Below, piece by piece: positions 8,529-16,610 of a DNA stretch of 64,000 bases. Both the position numbers and the translations under genes were made by a program. How positions within the stretch are numbered: position 1 is the first letter of the stretch; every line of letters begins with the position of its first letter. Location: assembly GCF_000194625.1 (NCBI RefSeq), contig NC_015320.1, positions 702,612-766,611 of the forward strand, written 5' to 3'. The notes under the pieces were generated by a model. That model ran no database searches, was not told the origin of the DNA, and saw only the letters and a program-made list of their open reading frames with translations. This DNA comes from Archaeoglobus veneficus SNP6 (GTDB taxonomy: Archaea > Halobacteriota > Archaeoglobi > Archaeoglobales > Archaeoglobaceae).

Positions 8529-9199
8529 AAAAACCACCACGCAATGGCCAGGATAGATAAACAGGCGATGGCTATGATCCATCCACGTGATTTCTGGCAG
8601 TGAACAGGCATTTTTCCTGAATAACACCTCGATTCCATGGCAAACTCCACTATCTCGGCTCTTTTCATTGCCCTTATGAAGAGAGAATACGAAAGCAGCG
8701 AGACTGTTCTCAGAAAAGCCTTCCTGCTTGCAAACCCGTGCTTTGATGATGCAGCAACCTCCATTCTACTGGCCTCATCCATGAGAATTTGAATAACTCT
8801 GTAAATCAGCGTAGCAGTCTCGGCAACGAAGTACGGTAGTCTTAAACGCTTTAGCGAAGCAAAGAATTCGGGAATTGTGGTGGTGGAGATAAGGTAGGTG
8901 AGAACGCTTACCGATGCAAGGCACCTCAGTCCGGTTGCCATGGCTGCGCTGATACCGGCAGTCAAACAGACCGCGAACATTCCCGGCAGGATAAAGAAGA
9001 GTGACGGCCTGATTATTCGAAAGTAGTTCATTCTGGCAGCGTGAAATGACAGGAGAGAGAAAATAGCCAGTCCGGTAAGATGTACCGTTAGCTTTGGGGA
9101 CGATGCAATAAGGATGAGTGAAACGAGGGAAAAGAAAACCTTCAGATCTCCATCCACGAGTTTCTTCGATGTGAGCTGGACTTCCTCAATCCCGTGCAT
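8525..9199 (-). CDS. cbiQ: Cobalt ECF transporter T component CbiQ
   Basis: Integral membrane scaffold that couples CbiO ATPases to the CbiM substrate subunit. The 224-residue chain has hydrophobic segments at about 24-55, 62-85, 88-105 and 203-222. It also has the T-component cytoplasmic helices, with the Ala-Arg type motifs seen as EAASSKHGFAS-like (EVAASSKHGF) and EFAMESRCYSG, the family's coupling-helix regions. The start overlaps the end of cbiN, and the stop overlaps the start of cbiO-cbiT. It acts in the cytoplasmic membrane. Confidence 0.87.
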   Translation of the reverse strand: MHGIEEVQLTSKKLVDGDLKVFFSLVSLILIASSPKLTVHLTGLAIFSLLSFHAARMNYFRIIRPSLFFILPGMFAVCLTAGISAAMATGLRCLASVSVLTYLISTTTIPEFFASLKRLRLPYFVAETATLIYRVIQILMDEASRMEVAASSKHGFASRKAFLRTVSLLSYSLFIRAMKRAEIVEFAMESRCYSGKMPVHCQKSRGWIIAIACLSILAIAWWFL

Positions 9200-9464
9200 G
9201 AGCTTTTCCTCTATTGTAGCCGAGGAAATACCCGATTATGCCAGCCCCTATCGCTGCCTGGAGGCTGAAGAGCAGGCTTTCAATTTCACCGCTTGGTGGT
9301 TCCCACAGGGGAGAGAACCACGGCTCGTAATTCGGATTTATCTCGGTTATTGCCTCTTCTGCCTTATCGTCTGCACCACTCCACTCATCTGCGAGAGCTG
9401 GAGATGTAAGAAGGACTGTAAATAACAGGAACACAAGTGTGGCTGAGAGATACGCAGCCCTCAC
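9186..9464 (-). CDS. cbiN: Cobalt transport protein CbiN
   Basis: Small auxiliary subunit (92 residues) needed by CbiM-type cobalt importers. It has a signal-like or first membrane helix at about 5-25, an extracytoplasmic loop with the family-like segment YEPWFSPLWEPPSGEIESLLFSLQA, and a second membrane helix (AAIGAGIIGYFLGY). Translation starts at GTG 9464, overlapping the cbiM stop as GTGA. Gene order M-N-Q-O is the standard order for cobalt importers and supports the call. Confidence 0.87.
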   Translation of the reverse strand: MRAAYLSATLVFLLFTVLLTSPALADEWSGADDKAEEAITEINPNYEPWFSPLWEPPSGEIESLLFSLQAAIGAGIIGYFLGYNRGKAHARD

Positions 9465-10117
9465 GCGAGCACCCCCTCAACGGCTGGCCTCGTCTGAGCC
9501 AGGTGCTTCATGAGCAGGGCGGCAACAATTCCCTCTATAATGGCTATCGGTACCTGAGTGACTGCGAAAATCCCCATGAAAACGGCTGCCGAGGAAACTA
9601 CGCCTGAAATCCCGTATCCCGAAGGGAACGCAAGGGCAAGCTGTAGCGATGTGACAACGTACGTCGTCCAGTCTGCAATGACTGCTGCGAGGAACGTTGA
9701 AGGAGCGATGTCCAGCCCAACTTTTCTGGCGAATTTGTAGACAATCCAGCCTGCAAACGGCCCTATTATTCCCATTGATGCAGTGTTCGCTCCAAGCGTT
9801 GTTATCCCGCCATGGGCAAGAAGCAGTGCCTGATACAGCAGGACTATGGCGGAAAGGAATGCCGTTATTGCGGGGCCGAAAAGCACGACTGCTATGCCTG
9901 TTCCAGTTGGGTGGGAACAGCTTCCCGTGACAGATGGAATTTTAAGAGCTGAGAGGGCGAATATGAACGCTCCAGCCACTGCTATCATCGCCCTGCTTGA
10001 TGCATCCTTTTCAACGATTTTCTTTACCTTCCACGCTCCGTAGGCAATGATGGGGATGGAGAACGCGTACCACAGAGCACACCATTCGACTGGCAAAAAT
10101 CCCTCCATTATGTGCAA
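9461..10117 (-). CDS. cbiM: Cobalt ECF transporter substrate-binding subunit CbiM
   Basis: Membrane S component that binds Co(II). The mature N-terminus of the family, Met-His-x-Met-Glu-Gly, provides the metal site. Here a TTG at 10117 gives MHIMEGFLP, placed five bases after AGGAGGTG (about 10123-10130). The longer frame from 10144 would bury this motif and is rejected. The 218-residue protein has about seven hydrophobic segments, with SHPTGTGIAVVLFGP and LLLAHGGITTLGANTASMG as conserved metal-path motifs. It is the promoter-proximal gene of the cobalamin operon. Confidence 0.92.
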   Translation of the reverse strand: MHIMEGFLPVEWCALWYAFSIPIIAYGAWKVKKIVEKDASSRAMIAVAGAFIFALSALKIPSVTGSCSHPTGTGIAVVLFGPAITAFLSAIVLLYQALLLAHGGITTLGANTASMGIIGPFAGWIVYKFARKVGLDIAPSTFLAAVIADWTTYVVTSLQLALAFPSGYGISGVVSSAAVFMGIFAVTQVPIAIIEGIVAALLMKHLAQTRPAVEGVLA

Positions 10118-10144
10118 TGTTCCACCTCCTTGATGTAGTGTCAA

Positions 10145-10260
10145 ATAAATTTGATTATTTAAATGTGTCGGAAGAGAGCACAGTATTATTTAGAATTTTT
10201 TTAATAATATTGGTTAGTGAACTAACATTATTTTCGACATTATTTTTAGAAACCCTTATA
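10145..10260. promoter_or_regulatory. Divergent promoter region with inverted repeat GTTAGT-GA-ACTAAC
   Basis: AT-rich spacer between cbiM (minus) and the truncated subtilase (plus). A perfect inverted repeat with 6-bp arms and a 2-bp spacer lies at 10213-10226. AT-rich TATA-like stretches lie on both sides (about 10150-10162 for cbiM, about 10250-10262 for the subtilase). The position suits an operator for a metal- or cobalamin-responsive repressor, but nothing in the sequence identifies the protein. No cobalamin riboswitch was recognised. Confidence 0.45.
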
Positions 10261-10295
10261 TCTGAACATAGCAGAATCCACGCGGTGGTAGAATA

Positions 10296-10845
10296 ATGAG
10301 GAAAATGTCAATTGGCTGTCTGCTGGTTATTCTCGTCTTCTTGGCACCACTAGCTGCAGCCAAGACAACGGAAGACACGAGCAGAGTAATTGTCGTTTTT
10401 AAAGACGGGATGAAGGCGGAGGATGTCGATTTTATCAAGAAATGCGGAGGCAAGGTAAAGAGACATCTGAAGCTGGTAAACGGAGGAGTAGTAGAGATTC
10501 CGGCAAAGGCAATCGAGAAGCTGAAAAAGAATCCACGAATTAAGTATGTGGAGCCAGATCTAAGAATTCACGCTTTTCAGGAGATTGTTCCCTGGGGTGT
10601 TGATAGAATCGATGCCGATGTTGTCTGGACGTTCGGAAATAAGGGCATGGGGGTTAACGTCTGTGTCATAGATACTGGCATTGACTACACACATCCCGAT
10701 TTGGATGATAATTATAAAGGAGGTTACGACTTCGTTAACGATGATGACGATCCTCTTGACGACAATGGCCATGGAACACACTGTGCTGGCATAATTGCTG
10801 CGGAGAACAACACCGAGGGCGTGATTGGCGTAGCTCCTGAAGTTA
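10296..10845 (+). pseudogene. Subtilisin-like serine protease, 5' half (interrupted by IS630-type element)
   Basis: N-terminal 183 residues of a secreted S8 protease: signal peptide 1-22, I9-type propeptide about 28-92, then the catalytic domain with Asp126 in DTGIDYTHPDL and His159 in GHGTHCAGI. The frame runs into the IS at GVAPEV. The missing rest, starting NLYAVKVLNRLGSG and bearing the catalytic Ser, lies on the minus strand at 62061-63550. Joined across one TA, the codons GAA GTT AAT CTC restore the reading frame exactly. The fragment lacks the serine and cannot be an active protease. A TATA-like box precedes it at about 10256. Confidence 0.93.
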
Positions 10846-11916
10846 TGGTCTTGAGCAAAACTATTTATACTAAAAATAACAACCAAAACCATGGGTAGAA
10901 AACGCGTCTACGAAGTAGTGAAGCATCTGCCAGCAGAAGAACTCGATAGAAGAATCAAAAGGCTTGAAAAAGACACGAGAGTTCTTAAGAGACTTTACTT
11001 CATAAGATACCTCTATAAAGGAATGAACGTTGAAGAAGCCGCCGAACTCGTAGGAATTACCAAAGCAACAGGCTACGCATGGCTAAAAAGGTGGAACTCA
11101 AAAGGCTACGAAGGCTTAATTCCGGAATTTGGAGGGGGAAGGCCAGCAAAACTCACGAAGGAGCAGAAAGAGAAACTCAGAGAGATGCTAAAAGAAGGGG
11201 ATTCGTGGACGACGAAAGAAGTTCAGGAGCTAATTGAAGCTGAGTTTGGAGTTAAGTATTCTTCGTGGCAGGTCAGGAGAATTCTCAGATCTTTTGGCAT
11301 GAAATACGCTAAACCTTATCAGAAGGATTACAGAAAGCCCGATAACGCTGAGGACACTTTAAAAAACCTGGATGAAGCTGAGATTGATCAAGACATCCTA
11401 GGATTCATTGATGAGATGGCAGTCGAAGCGAATGCAAATACTGCAAGGCTGTGGAGTTTCGGAAAGCCGGTTAAAAGAGTTGCCACGTACGTCAAAGCTA
11501 AGGTTTCAGGATTCTATAGCTTGAACGGAGAGAGCGTAATAGAGTTTCCAGAAAGAAACAGGACTGAAGAATTCATAGCATTTCTAAAAAAGATTAGAGA
11601 AGCAAATCCTGGGAAAAGAATCGTGATCGTTCTCGATAATTTCAGGACGCATCATGCAAAGAAAGTGAGAGAGGAAGCTGAAAAGCTTGATATTGCACTG
11701 GTTTATCTCCCTCCCTACTCTCCCGACTTGAATCCGATTGAGAACGTTTGGAAGAGCGTTAAAAGGTTTGTTTCTGAAGTATCTCCGCTGAATATAGAGG
11801 AGCTGAAGGAAACGATTTCCAAGGCTTTCAGAAAGTTAACTGAATCAATCTCCTTTGCAACGGCTTGGATTGAGAAGTTCTTGGGAGATAAGTTTAAGAT
11901 GTTTTGCACCTAACCA
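10846..11916 (+). mobile_element. IS630-family element, copy 1 (intact)
   Basis: A 1071-bp element flanked on both sides by TA (10844-10845 and 11917-11918), the target duplication of the IS630/Tc1 superfamily. Its ends are imperfect inverted repeats: TGGTCTTGAGCAAAAC at the left and the complement of TGGTTAGGTGCAAAAC at the right. Two further copies are at 43406-44477 and from 63553 to the window end, both on the minus strand. The left and right flanks here come from different loci (see the inversion finding), so the TA on each side is not a simple duplication of one target. Confidence 0.92.
10891..11913 (+). CDS. IS630-family transposase
   Basis: A 340-residue DDE transposase that cuts and pastes its element into TA sites. 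An N-terminal HTH pair (residues about 25-140, with VEEAAELVGITKATGYAWLKRW and EVQELIEAEFGVKYSSWQVRRIL) binds the ends. The catalytic core shows DEMAVEANA (first Asp, IDE), VIVLDNFRTHHAKK (second Asp) and YSPDLNPIENVWKSVKR (Glu). ATG 10891 follows the element's own TATA-like stretch. The frame is uninterrupted here, whereas copy 2 is frameshifted. Confidence 0.93.
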   Translation: MGRKRVYEVVKHLPAEELDRRIKRLEKDTRVLKRLYFIRYLYKGMNVEEAAELVGITKATGYAWLKRWNSKGYEGLIPEFGGGRPAKLTKEQKEKLREMLKEGDSWTTKEVQELIEAEFGVKYSSWQVRRILRSFGMKYAKPYQKDYRKPDNAEDTLKNLDEAEIDQDILGFIDEMAVEANANTARLWSFGKPVKRVATYVKAKVSGFYSLNGESVIEFPERNRTEEFIAFLKKIREANPGKRIVIVLDNFRTHHAKKVREEAEKLDIALVYLPPYSPDLNPIENVWKSVKRFVSEVSPLNIEELKETISKAFRKLTESISFATAWIEKFLGDKFKMFCT

Positions 11917-11956
11917 TAATTGAGGTTTGAGAAGAGATGGCACAGGAAGTGATACC

Positions 11957-12256
11957 TTGCTCGCTCCCGTTAGGATCAAGGGTCAGCGATACTGGATAGA
12001 ATTCTCGATAAGGGGCGAGCTCTGGACACCCATTCCCGACATAACCGAGCTGCGAAAGCTCGTTCTGAAGGAGATCTGCATTAACGATGTTTACGAAGAC
12101 TGGGAGATCGCCTACGACGTGAAGAGAACTGCTGCTATGCTCCTTAAGCGTGGCTTATCTCCGAAGCAGGTCGTACAGGAGATGGTGGAGCTCTACGGGA
12201 TTCCCGAACCTCACGTTTTCGAAGTTCTTGAGGGTCTGGTGTTGCAAATTCAGTAG
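11957..12256 (+). CDS. Small hypothetical protein, TTG start
   Basis: A 99-residue protein of unknown function. TTG 11957 is preferred because AGGAAGTG lies five bases upstream, the same spacing as cbiM. The frame has a stop at 11921, so no gene is being read out of the IS. Its C-terminal helical part (KRTAAMLLKRGLSPKQ, then ELYGIPEPHVFEVLEGL) resembles the C-terminus of the 48582-48917 protein (IARGCSKKRLIEE, KLFGIAEDDIAGILERV), suggesting a small paralogous family carried on accessory DNA. The function cannot be inferred. Confidence 0.6.
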   Translation: MLAPVRIKGQRYWIEFSIRGELWTPIPDITELRKLVLKEICINDVYEDWEIAYDVKRTAAMLLKRGLSPKQVVQEMVELYGIPEPHVFEVLEGLVLQIQ

Positions 12257-12327
12257 TTTTTACTGTAATCACCAAATCAAATTGCGAAAACTATATCTAA
12301 TATTATGTTTGCTTCCATCGTAAGAAA

Positions 12328-13323
12328 ATGCCAGATAAAGGAATTTGGATCATATTTGAGGGAAGGGCAGTTAGGGCAGGAAGAATAGAAGTACTAAGGC
12401 TTGCAGAGGTCCTATCAAATTTTCAGAGATTCGTTTTTGATTATGGGCGAGCTCGTGGCGTCCAAAGAAGGGAATATCTCAAAGTGTATTTCTCAGAGGT
12501 TGAGAAAGGAAGCATCAAAATTAAGCTAATGCCTAAACCATCACTATACCCAATACCAGTTCAAGCGGTCGAGTTCATAGATAGGTTGAAGGACAATATC
12601 GACGACATAGAGGAAGCAAAAGAGATTGTTAAATCGGAATTTAAAGATAAAACAGATTTGATAATAAGGGGGCTAACAAAAGTTGAGGCTTTTTGGTCGA
12701 GGGAAGACATTACAGTAGCGTTGGGTGTGGGGGACGGAAAACCAGAGCGAATTGTAAAGTTAGATCCAGAAAATAGGGAGGAAATAAACACACTTCTTAA
12801 AGAATTCATGAAGCAGTATGCCCGCACTATTACGGGGGCAATAGTTGAATGGAAGTTCTACGGTAACAACAGGCATTTTGAAATAATCACACCGTATGGT
12901 GAAAGAGTTAGATGTTACTACAACTACATGGAGAGACCAGAGTTTGAGGACTTAATCTACGAGAATACAAAAAAACCAGTAGAGGTAGTAGGATTTATTA
13001 AAGAAAGAGGAAAGAGAAAAAAGGTCGAAGACGTTCTGGAGATAAGACCATGGAAAAAGATGCTTACAGGGCAGTTTGCAGGATATAAGCTCAAAAAGCC
13101 AATACCTCTTAAAGTGGAATACGATAACTTTGATAATATATGGTGTCTTTATAATGATGAGTTAGAGCTGTATGGTTGCGGAGAGAACATTGAGAGAGCT
13201 GAGAGAGACTTAGAAGTCGTTTTTAGTTGTTTAATCGAAGAATATGCAAAGGAGGTAGATGAAGTTCTTTCTGATAAGGCCCTTGAACTTAAAAGAAAGC
13301 TTCTCGAATATGTGGAGGTTTAA
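12328..13323 (+). CDS. Hypothetical 331-residue protein with HicB-like C-terminus (candidate antitoxin)
   Basis: Not recognised as a named family over its whole length. Residues 1 to about 260 are charged and mixed alpha/beta. Residues about 265-331 (IPLKVEYDNFDNIWCLYN, then GCGENIERAERDLEVVFSCL) resemble the HicB antitoxin fold, where a short strand pair with an aromatic residue is followed by a G-x-T-x-EEA-type helix. It ends 3 bp before a HicA-like gene, so the two are almost certainly co-transcribed. The pairing suggests a toxin-antitoxin module with an oversized antitoxin. Confidence is high that it is a gene and moderate for the role. Confidence 0.6.
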   Translation: MPDKGIWIIFEGRAVRAGRIEVLRLAEVLSNFQRFVFDYGRARGVQRREYLKVYFSEVEKGSIKIKLMPKPSLYPIPVQAVEFIDRLKDNIDDIEEAKEIVKSEFKDKTDLIIRGLTKVEAFWSREDITVALGVGDGKPERIVKLDPENREEINTLLKEFMKQYARTITGAIVEWKFYGNNRHFEIITPYGERVRCYYNYMERPEFEDLIYENTKKPVEVVGFIKERGKRKKVEDVLEIRPWKKMLTGQFAGYKLKKPIPLKVEYDNFDNIWCLYNDELELYGCGENIERAERDLEVVFSCLIEEYAKEVDEVLSDKALELKRKLLEYVEV

Positions 13324-13326
13324 GGG

Positions 13327-13611
13327 ATGTCAAAGACGTTAAAGGCTAATAAAGTGAGAAAGGCACTTGTGAAAAAGGGATTCAAGGAGAAAAAATCAAG
13401 ACACTTGAAATTTACACTACATATCAATGGTAAAAAACAAAGGATCTGGACTGTAATGAGTCACTCTAGAAAAGATATACCCATATGGCTACAAAAGAGG
13501 ATGATGAAACAGTTAAAATTTGAAGCTGAAGAAGATTTTTACAACTTTGTTGAGTGTCCAATGAGTTATGAAGATTATGTAAGTTACTTGGAAAAAAGAG
13601 GTTATCTTTGA
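13327..13611 (+). CDS. HicA-like small toxin (putative mRNA interferase)
   Basis: A 94-residue basic protein. Its first half follows the HicA dsRNA-binding-fold pattern: LKANKVRKALVKKGF, a basic turn, the strand LKFTLHI, then a WTVMSHSRKDI strand and helix. The usual catalytic His of HicA (GSHxxY) would correspond to His in KSRHLKF. A C-terminal extension of about 40 residues (FVECPMSYEDYVSYLEKRG) goes beyond classic HicA. It lies 3 bp after the HicB-like gene. HicA proteins cleave mRNA when free of antitoxin; that role here is inferred from fold pattern and context. Confidence 0.55.
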   Translation: MSKTLKANKVRKALVKKGFKEKKSRHLKFTLHINGKKQRIWTVMSHSRKDIPIWLQKRMMKQLKFEAEEDFYNFVECPMSYEDYVSYLEKRGYL

Positions 13612-13685
13612 CTACGAAAGCAGGATGTGTTCTATCCTATATATTTTAGAAAACTTTATTTATGTAACAACCCTAAATCCAATCC

Positions 13686-15695
13686 ATGCTGAAAAATCTG
13701 GCTACATGCTGGATTTTACTGACGGCAATGCTCTTTCTGCTGACTCCCGCCTCTGCCCAAGGTGCGTTGAAGATCTCAGCCCCATCAGAAGCCTACGTTG
13801 GCGATCCCGTTGAGATCACTGTTACTGACCTCTTCGGCAATCCTGTTGAGGATGTTACTGTTTACGTTAACGCTCAGGAGATAGGAAAAACGGACTCCAA
13901 CGGGAAAATAACCTACACGTTCGACAGCGAGGGTATTTACATCCTCACGGCGACGAAGCTCGGCTATTTGCCTGCCGCGAGCGTCAGCATCAGCGTCGAA
14001 GCTCAGAGTACGACTCCCGAAGAAACGCAGACGGAGACTCCCGTTACCACACCAGAACAAGAGATAGAAGTGCTGGAAGGAGCCGTAATTCCAGTTTCGA
14101 TCGTGAGTGACAGCGTCGTATTTCAGTTCGAGAGTGCTACAAGGCAGAAGTTCAGTGTTAGCCCCACGGCGTTCTTCACCGACGGCAGAACGAACGCCGT
14201 CCTTATCGGTGACATTTCAGACAGTGGATGCTACAGGATTGAGGGCGTGGTCAAGGGGGAGGTCAACGTAAACGGCAAGAACTGGAAAGTTATCTCGGTT
14301 GAAGATTACGAGAAGCTGAGTACTCAAAGCGTAAGTCTTGAGACTCTAAAGGAGAGAGCGAGCGATTACGTTGCCAAAGAGGTTATCGTCAACGCGTATC
14401 TGAGGGAGACACCGTTTGAGGTTGGATATGCATACGTGCCTGGGGTGGACGTCTACCCCGGTAGCCTGAGCGATGACGAAGAAACACCCCTCCTCGACGA
14501 CGTCAAGGATCTCCTCAGTGATAGGGAGGTCGAGTACTCCGACTTCCCGACCCTCAGGATCTCCGGACCTGTCGATGCGTACGGGAACAACTACCAGGCC
14601 TACTGGAAGAATGCGTACGGCAGTGTTAAGGGATTAGTTCTGCCCGTGGACTTCGTGAGCGGGATTCTCGATGAGGATGTGTTAAAATATCTCCCGGATG
14701 AGAGATACCTGCTCTTCGTCGAGAACTTGGATATCAAGGCCGAAAAGACAACGATAAAAGAGATTAGAGAGAACCCAGAAAGGTATTACGGGAAGGTTGT
14801 CGAGCTTGACGTCACCGGGATTGGTGTGACAAAGAGTGCGAAGGAGATGCTCTCCACGGTCTTCCCGGCGGCTGCCGCATCACCCGTTGACGTGTACCTC
14901 GTCCTCTACGGATTCTTCCAGGATGTACCGACCAAGGAGACGTCGATTCCCGCGTTTGGAGTCTCTTCAAACCCCAACGCCATAAGCATGGAGGATCATC
15001 CGGACGGCCACTACAGGGTCAAGTGTAGGGTGCTCATCCTCAAGGAGTTGGACGACAACATGCCCAAGGAGCCTGTGCTGATAATCTTCGAGGCTATGAG
15101 GATTGATCGGGACGAAACGCCAATCGATGAAACTGGGAAGAACTTGCTTCTTGGCTATGTTGACATGCTGAAGAGTTATGTGCTCGGGGAAGAGCATAAA
15201 GAAGGGGAACATGAAGAAAAGCCCACACCGACTGAAACTCCCGAATCGACGATAGTGCCAACCCCGACACCTACACCCAAGTCCGAAGGAGGACAGACAA
15301 ACCTCAGCTCGCTGACCGTGGACATCACTCCCGATAAAATAACCGCAAGTCCCGGAGATAGCATAAACCTGAGACTTAAGGTCGATTGGGAGCCAGAGGA
15401 CTGGAAAGGACAGGCAAACGTTATAATCGTGCTCTCTGCCGCTGGTTTCGAAAAGAAGTACGAGTTGCCAGGCGTTTACCTTGAGAATCCGCCGATTGAG
15501 AACGAGTTCAGCTACACACTGCCGGACAACCTGCCGCCGCTGACGTACAAGGCAAAGATCATCGTCGAGGCTGGAGGGAAGGAGGCCGAAGACAGCGTTG
15601 ATATAACAATCCCCGCTGGAAAGACTCCGGGATTCGAGGTGCTGACAGCGATTGCCGCGGTGGGTGCTGCGTGCTTGCGGAGGTTTAGGAGTTAA
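13686..15695 (+). CDS. Secreted surface protein with PGF-CTERM sorting signal
   Basis: A 669-residue exported protein. It has a signal peptide at 1-25 (ending PASAQ), an Ig/PEGA-like beta domain at about 28-105, Thr/Pro/Glu-rich linkers at about 106-128 and 505-545, and large central domains. A second beta-sandwich (about 550-645) follows. It ends PGFEVLTAIAAVGAACLRRF: a PGF motif, a hydrophobic helix and a basic tail, the hallmark of archaeosortase A substrates anchored by C-terminal lipidation. The central part contains paired ERYYGKVVELDVTGIG- and SDYVAKEVIVNAYL-type OB-like segments. The gene looks intact. A role in the cell envelope is likely; the exact function is unknown. Confidence 0.8.
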   Translation: MLKNLATCWILLTAMLFLLTPASAQGALKISAPSEAYVGDPVEITVTDLFGNPVEDVTVYVNAQEIGKTDSNGKITYTFDSEGIYILTATKLGYLPAASVSISVEAQSTTPEETQTETPVTTPEQEIEVLEGAVIPVSIVSDSVVFQFESATRQKFSVSPTAFFTDGRTNAVLIGDISDSGCYRIEGVVKGEVNVNGKNWKVISVEDYEKLSTQSVSLETLKERASDYVAKEVIVNAYLRETPFEVGYAYVPGVDVYPGSLSDDEETPLLDDVKDLLSDREVEYSDFPTLRISGPVDAYGNNYQAYWKNAYGSVKGLVLPVDFVSGILDEDVLKYLPDERYLLFVENLDIKAEKTTIKEIRENPERYYGKVVELDVTGIGVTKSAKEMLSTVFPAAAASPVDVYLVLYGFFQDVPTKETSIPAFGVSSNPNAISMEDHPDGHYRVKCRVLILKELDDNMPKEPVLIIFEAMRIDRDETPIDETGKNLLLGYVDMLKSYVLGEEHKEGEHEEKPTPTETPESTIVPTPTPTPKSEGGQTNLSSLTVDITPDKITASPGDSINLRLKVDWEPEDWKGQANVIIVLSAAGFEKKYELPGVYLENPPIENEFSYTLPDNLPPLTYKAKIIVEAGGKEAEDSVDITIPAGKTPGFEVLTAIAAVGAACLRRFRS

Positions 15696-15743
15696 TCCTG
15701 CATTTTTTATTCCCGTTATGCTTTATTCGATGAGGTGAATAGA

Positions 15744-15895
15744 AAGATATAAGTGCTTATTCGACACATCAAATGCGAGGTTGGGGCCTGCAGGCCTTAG
15801 CCTCGTTATAACACCTCCGCGGGCGTCGGGGCGTCCCCCTCACGCACAAGCGTGCCTTCGGTCACCGGAGGGGCGCCCGCAATAAAAACTATTTC
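15744..15895 (+). ncRNA. Candidate stand-alone structured RNA
   Basis: Between convergent genes lies a GC-rich block with nested complementarity. One arm GAGG...CCTC encloses GGCCT-GC-AGGCC. A second GCGGGCG...CGCCCGC stem encloses CACGC-ACAA-GCGTG and CCTCCG/CGGAGG pairings. A TATA-like AAAGATATAAG sits at about 15744-15754, and an A/T-rich run follows at 15890. In a hyperthermophile, such GC-rich, self-complementary, non-coding DNA marks RNA genes. It did not match my recollection of tRNA, SRP RNA, RNase P RNA or 5S. Strand is inferred from the TATA position. It could also be a strong bidirectional terminator. Confidence 0.45.
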
Positions 15896-15910
15896 TCAAA
15901 AATGTAAAAA

Positions 15911-16156
15911 TTAAGAAGAGTAGTTGTCATTTCCGCCCCTCAGCCACTTCAGGTACATCTCCGCAACCTCGATTACTTTGCTCGCGGTAACAACAGGATC
16001 CTTGATGGCCGTTGCCGTTGCCAGAGCGACAGTCTCCCTCGCCACTCTCAGAGCGATCTGCCTTGCGATGCGCTCCTGCTTCTCCCTGTACATCTTCTCT
16101 ATCCTTGCTTCCCTGTCGTTTTCCGGAATAGTATTTACCTGCTGCACGGGCTCCAC
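15911..16156 (-). CDS. Small hypothetical helical protein
   Basis: An 81-residue, highly charged, helix-prone protein (REARIEKMYREKQERIARQI, then ALRVARETVALATATAIK) with a possible coiled coil in its first half. No recognised domain. The start is uncertain: GTG codons at 16156 and 16147 are both possible and no clear ribosome binding site is visible. It lies in the plasmid-like stretch, beside iteron-like repeats and a candidate RNA. Confidence 0.45.
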   Translation of the reverse strand: MEPVQQVNTIPENDREARIEKMYREKQERIARQIALRVARETVALATATAIKDPVVTASKVIEVAEMYLKWLRGGNDNYSS

Positions 16157-16221
16157 CCCGTAACCAGATCCGTCGTTCTGACTAATAGCGGTTGGGAGCG
16201 ATGCGAAAGTGTTGAAATCGC

Positions 16222-16272
16222 AATGATTTTATAATGATTTTATAAAACCAAAAATAAGTAGGTTTAAGTAGG
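16222..16272. repeat. Iteron-like tandem repeats
   Basis: Two perfect tandem copies of AATGATTTTAT (16222-16232 and 16233-16243) are followed by two copies of TAAGTAGGT at 10-bp period (16255-16263 and 16265-16273 region). They lie in a 450-bp gene-free stretch (16157-16610) near RusA-like and primase-like genes. Helically phased short repeats of this kind occur in replication origins and regulator-binding arrays. The rest of the stretch shows no convincing gene; a 14-bp match to the tRNA-Phe 3' end is at 16329-16342. Confidence 0.4.
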
Positions 16273-16610
16273 TGGTTGATTTTTCGAGTGTTATGAAAGT
16301 GAGAGGGGAACTGAACAAAAAGTCTGTCTCCGGCTCCGGGCACTCTTCTTTTGGTTCAAATCCGTTTTACGACACTCTTTTTGAGTTATGATGCTGGTTC
16401 AAGGGTTTTGATGCCTGTTGTGGATTTATACAGCAAAAAAGTTGCTGCTGGATGCTAAGTAACTACGATGTAAACAAGTTAAGCAGTTCTAGCAGTTCTG
16501 TAGCAGGTTAGTATTTAAACGTTGAAAAAGTGGGGTGGGGTTAGTGCAGCTCTTTGTCCTCCGAAGTATCCAACGGCAAAGTAGAGCTTTGAAATAATGG
16601 TAGCATGTCC

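Noticed and set aside
10145..10260. Cobalamin riboswitch upstream of cbiM
   Set aside because: The spacer is short, AT-rich and lacks the B12-box; only a small inverted repeat is present.
16321..16400. A possible degenerate tRNA gene (GGTTCAAATCC T-loop-like sequence)
   Set aside because: The T-stem has only two or three pairs, no acceptor or anticodon stem can be formed, and the tRNA-Phe-like pieces are in the wrong order. Kept only as a possible attachment-site remnant.
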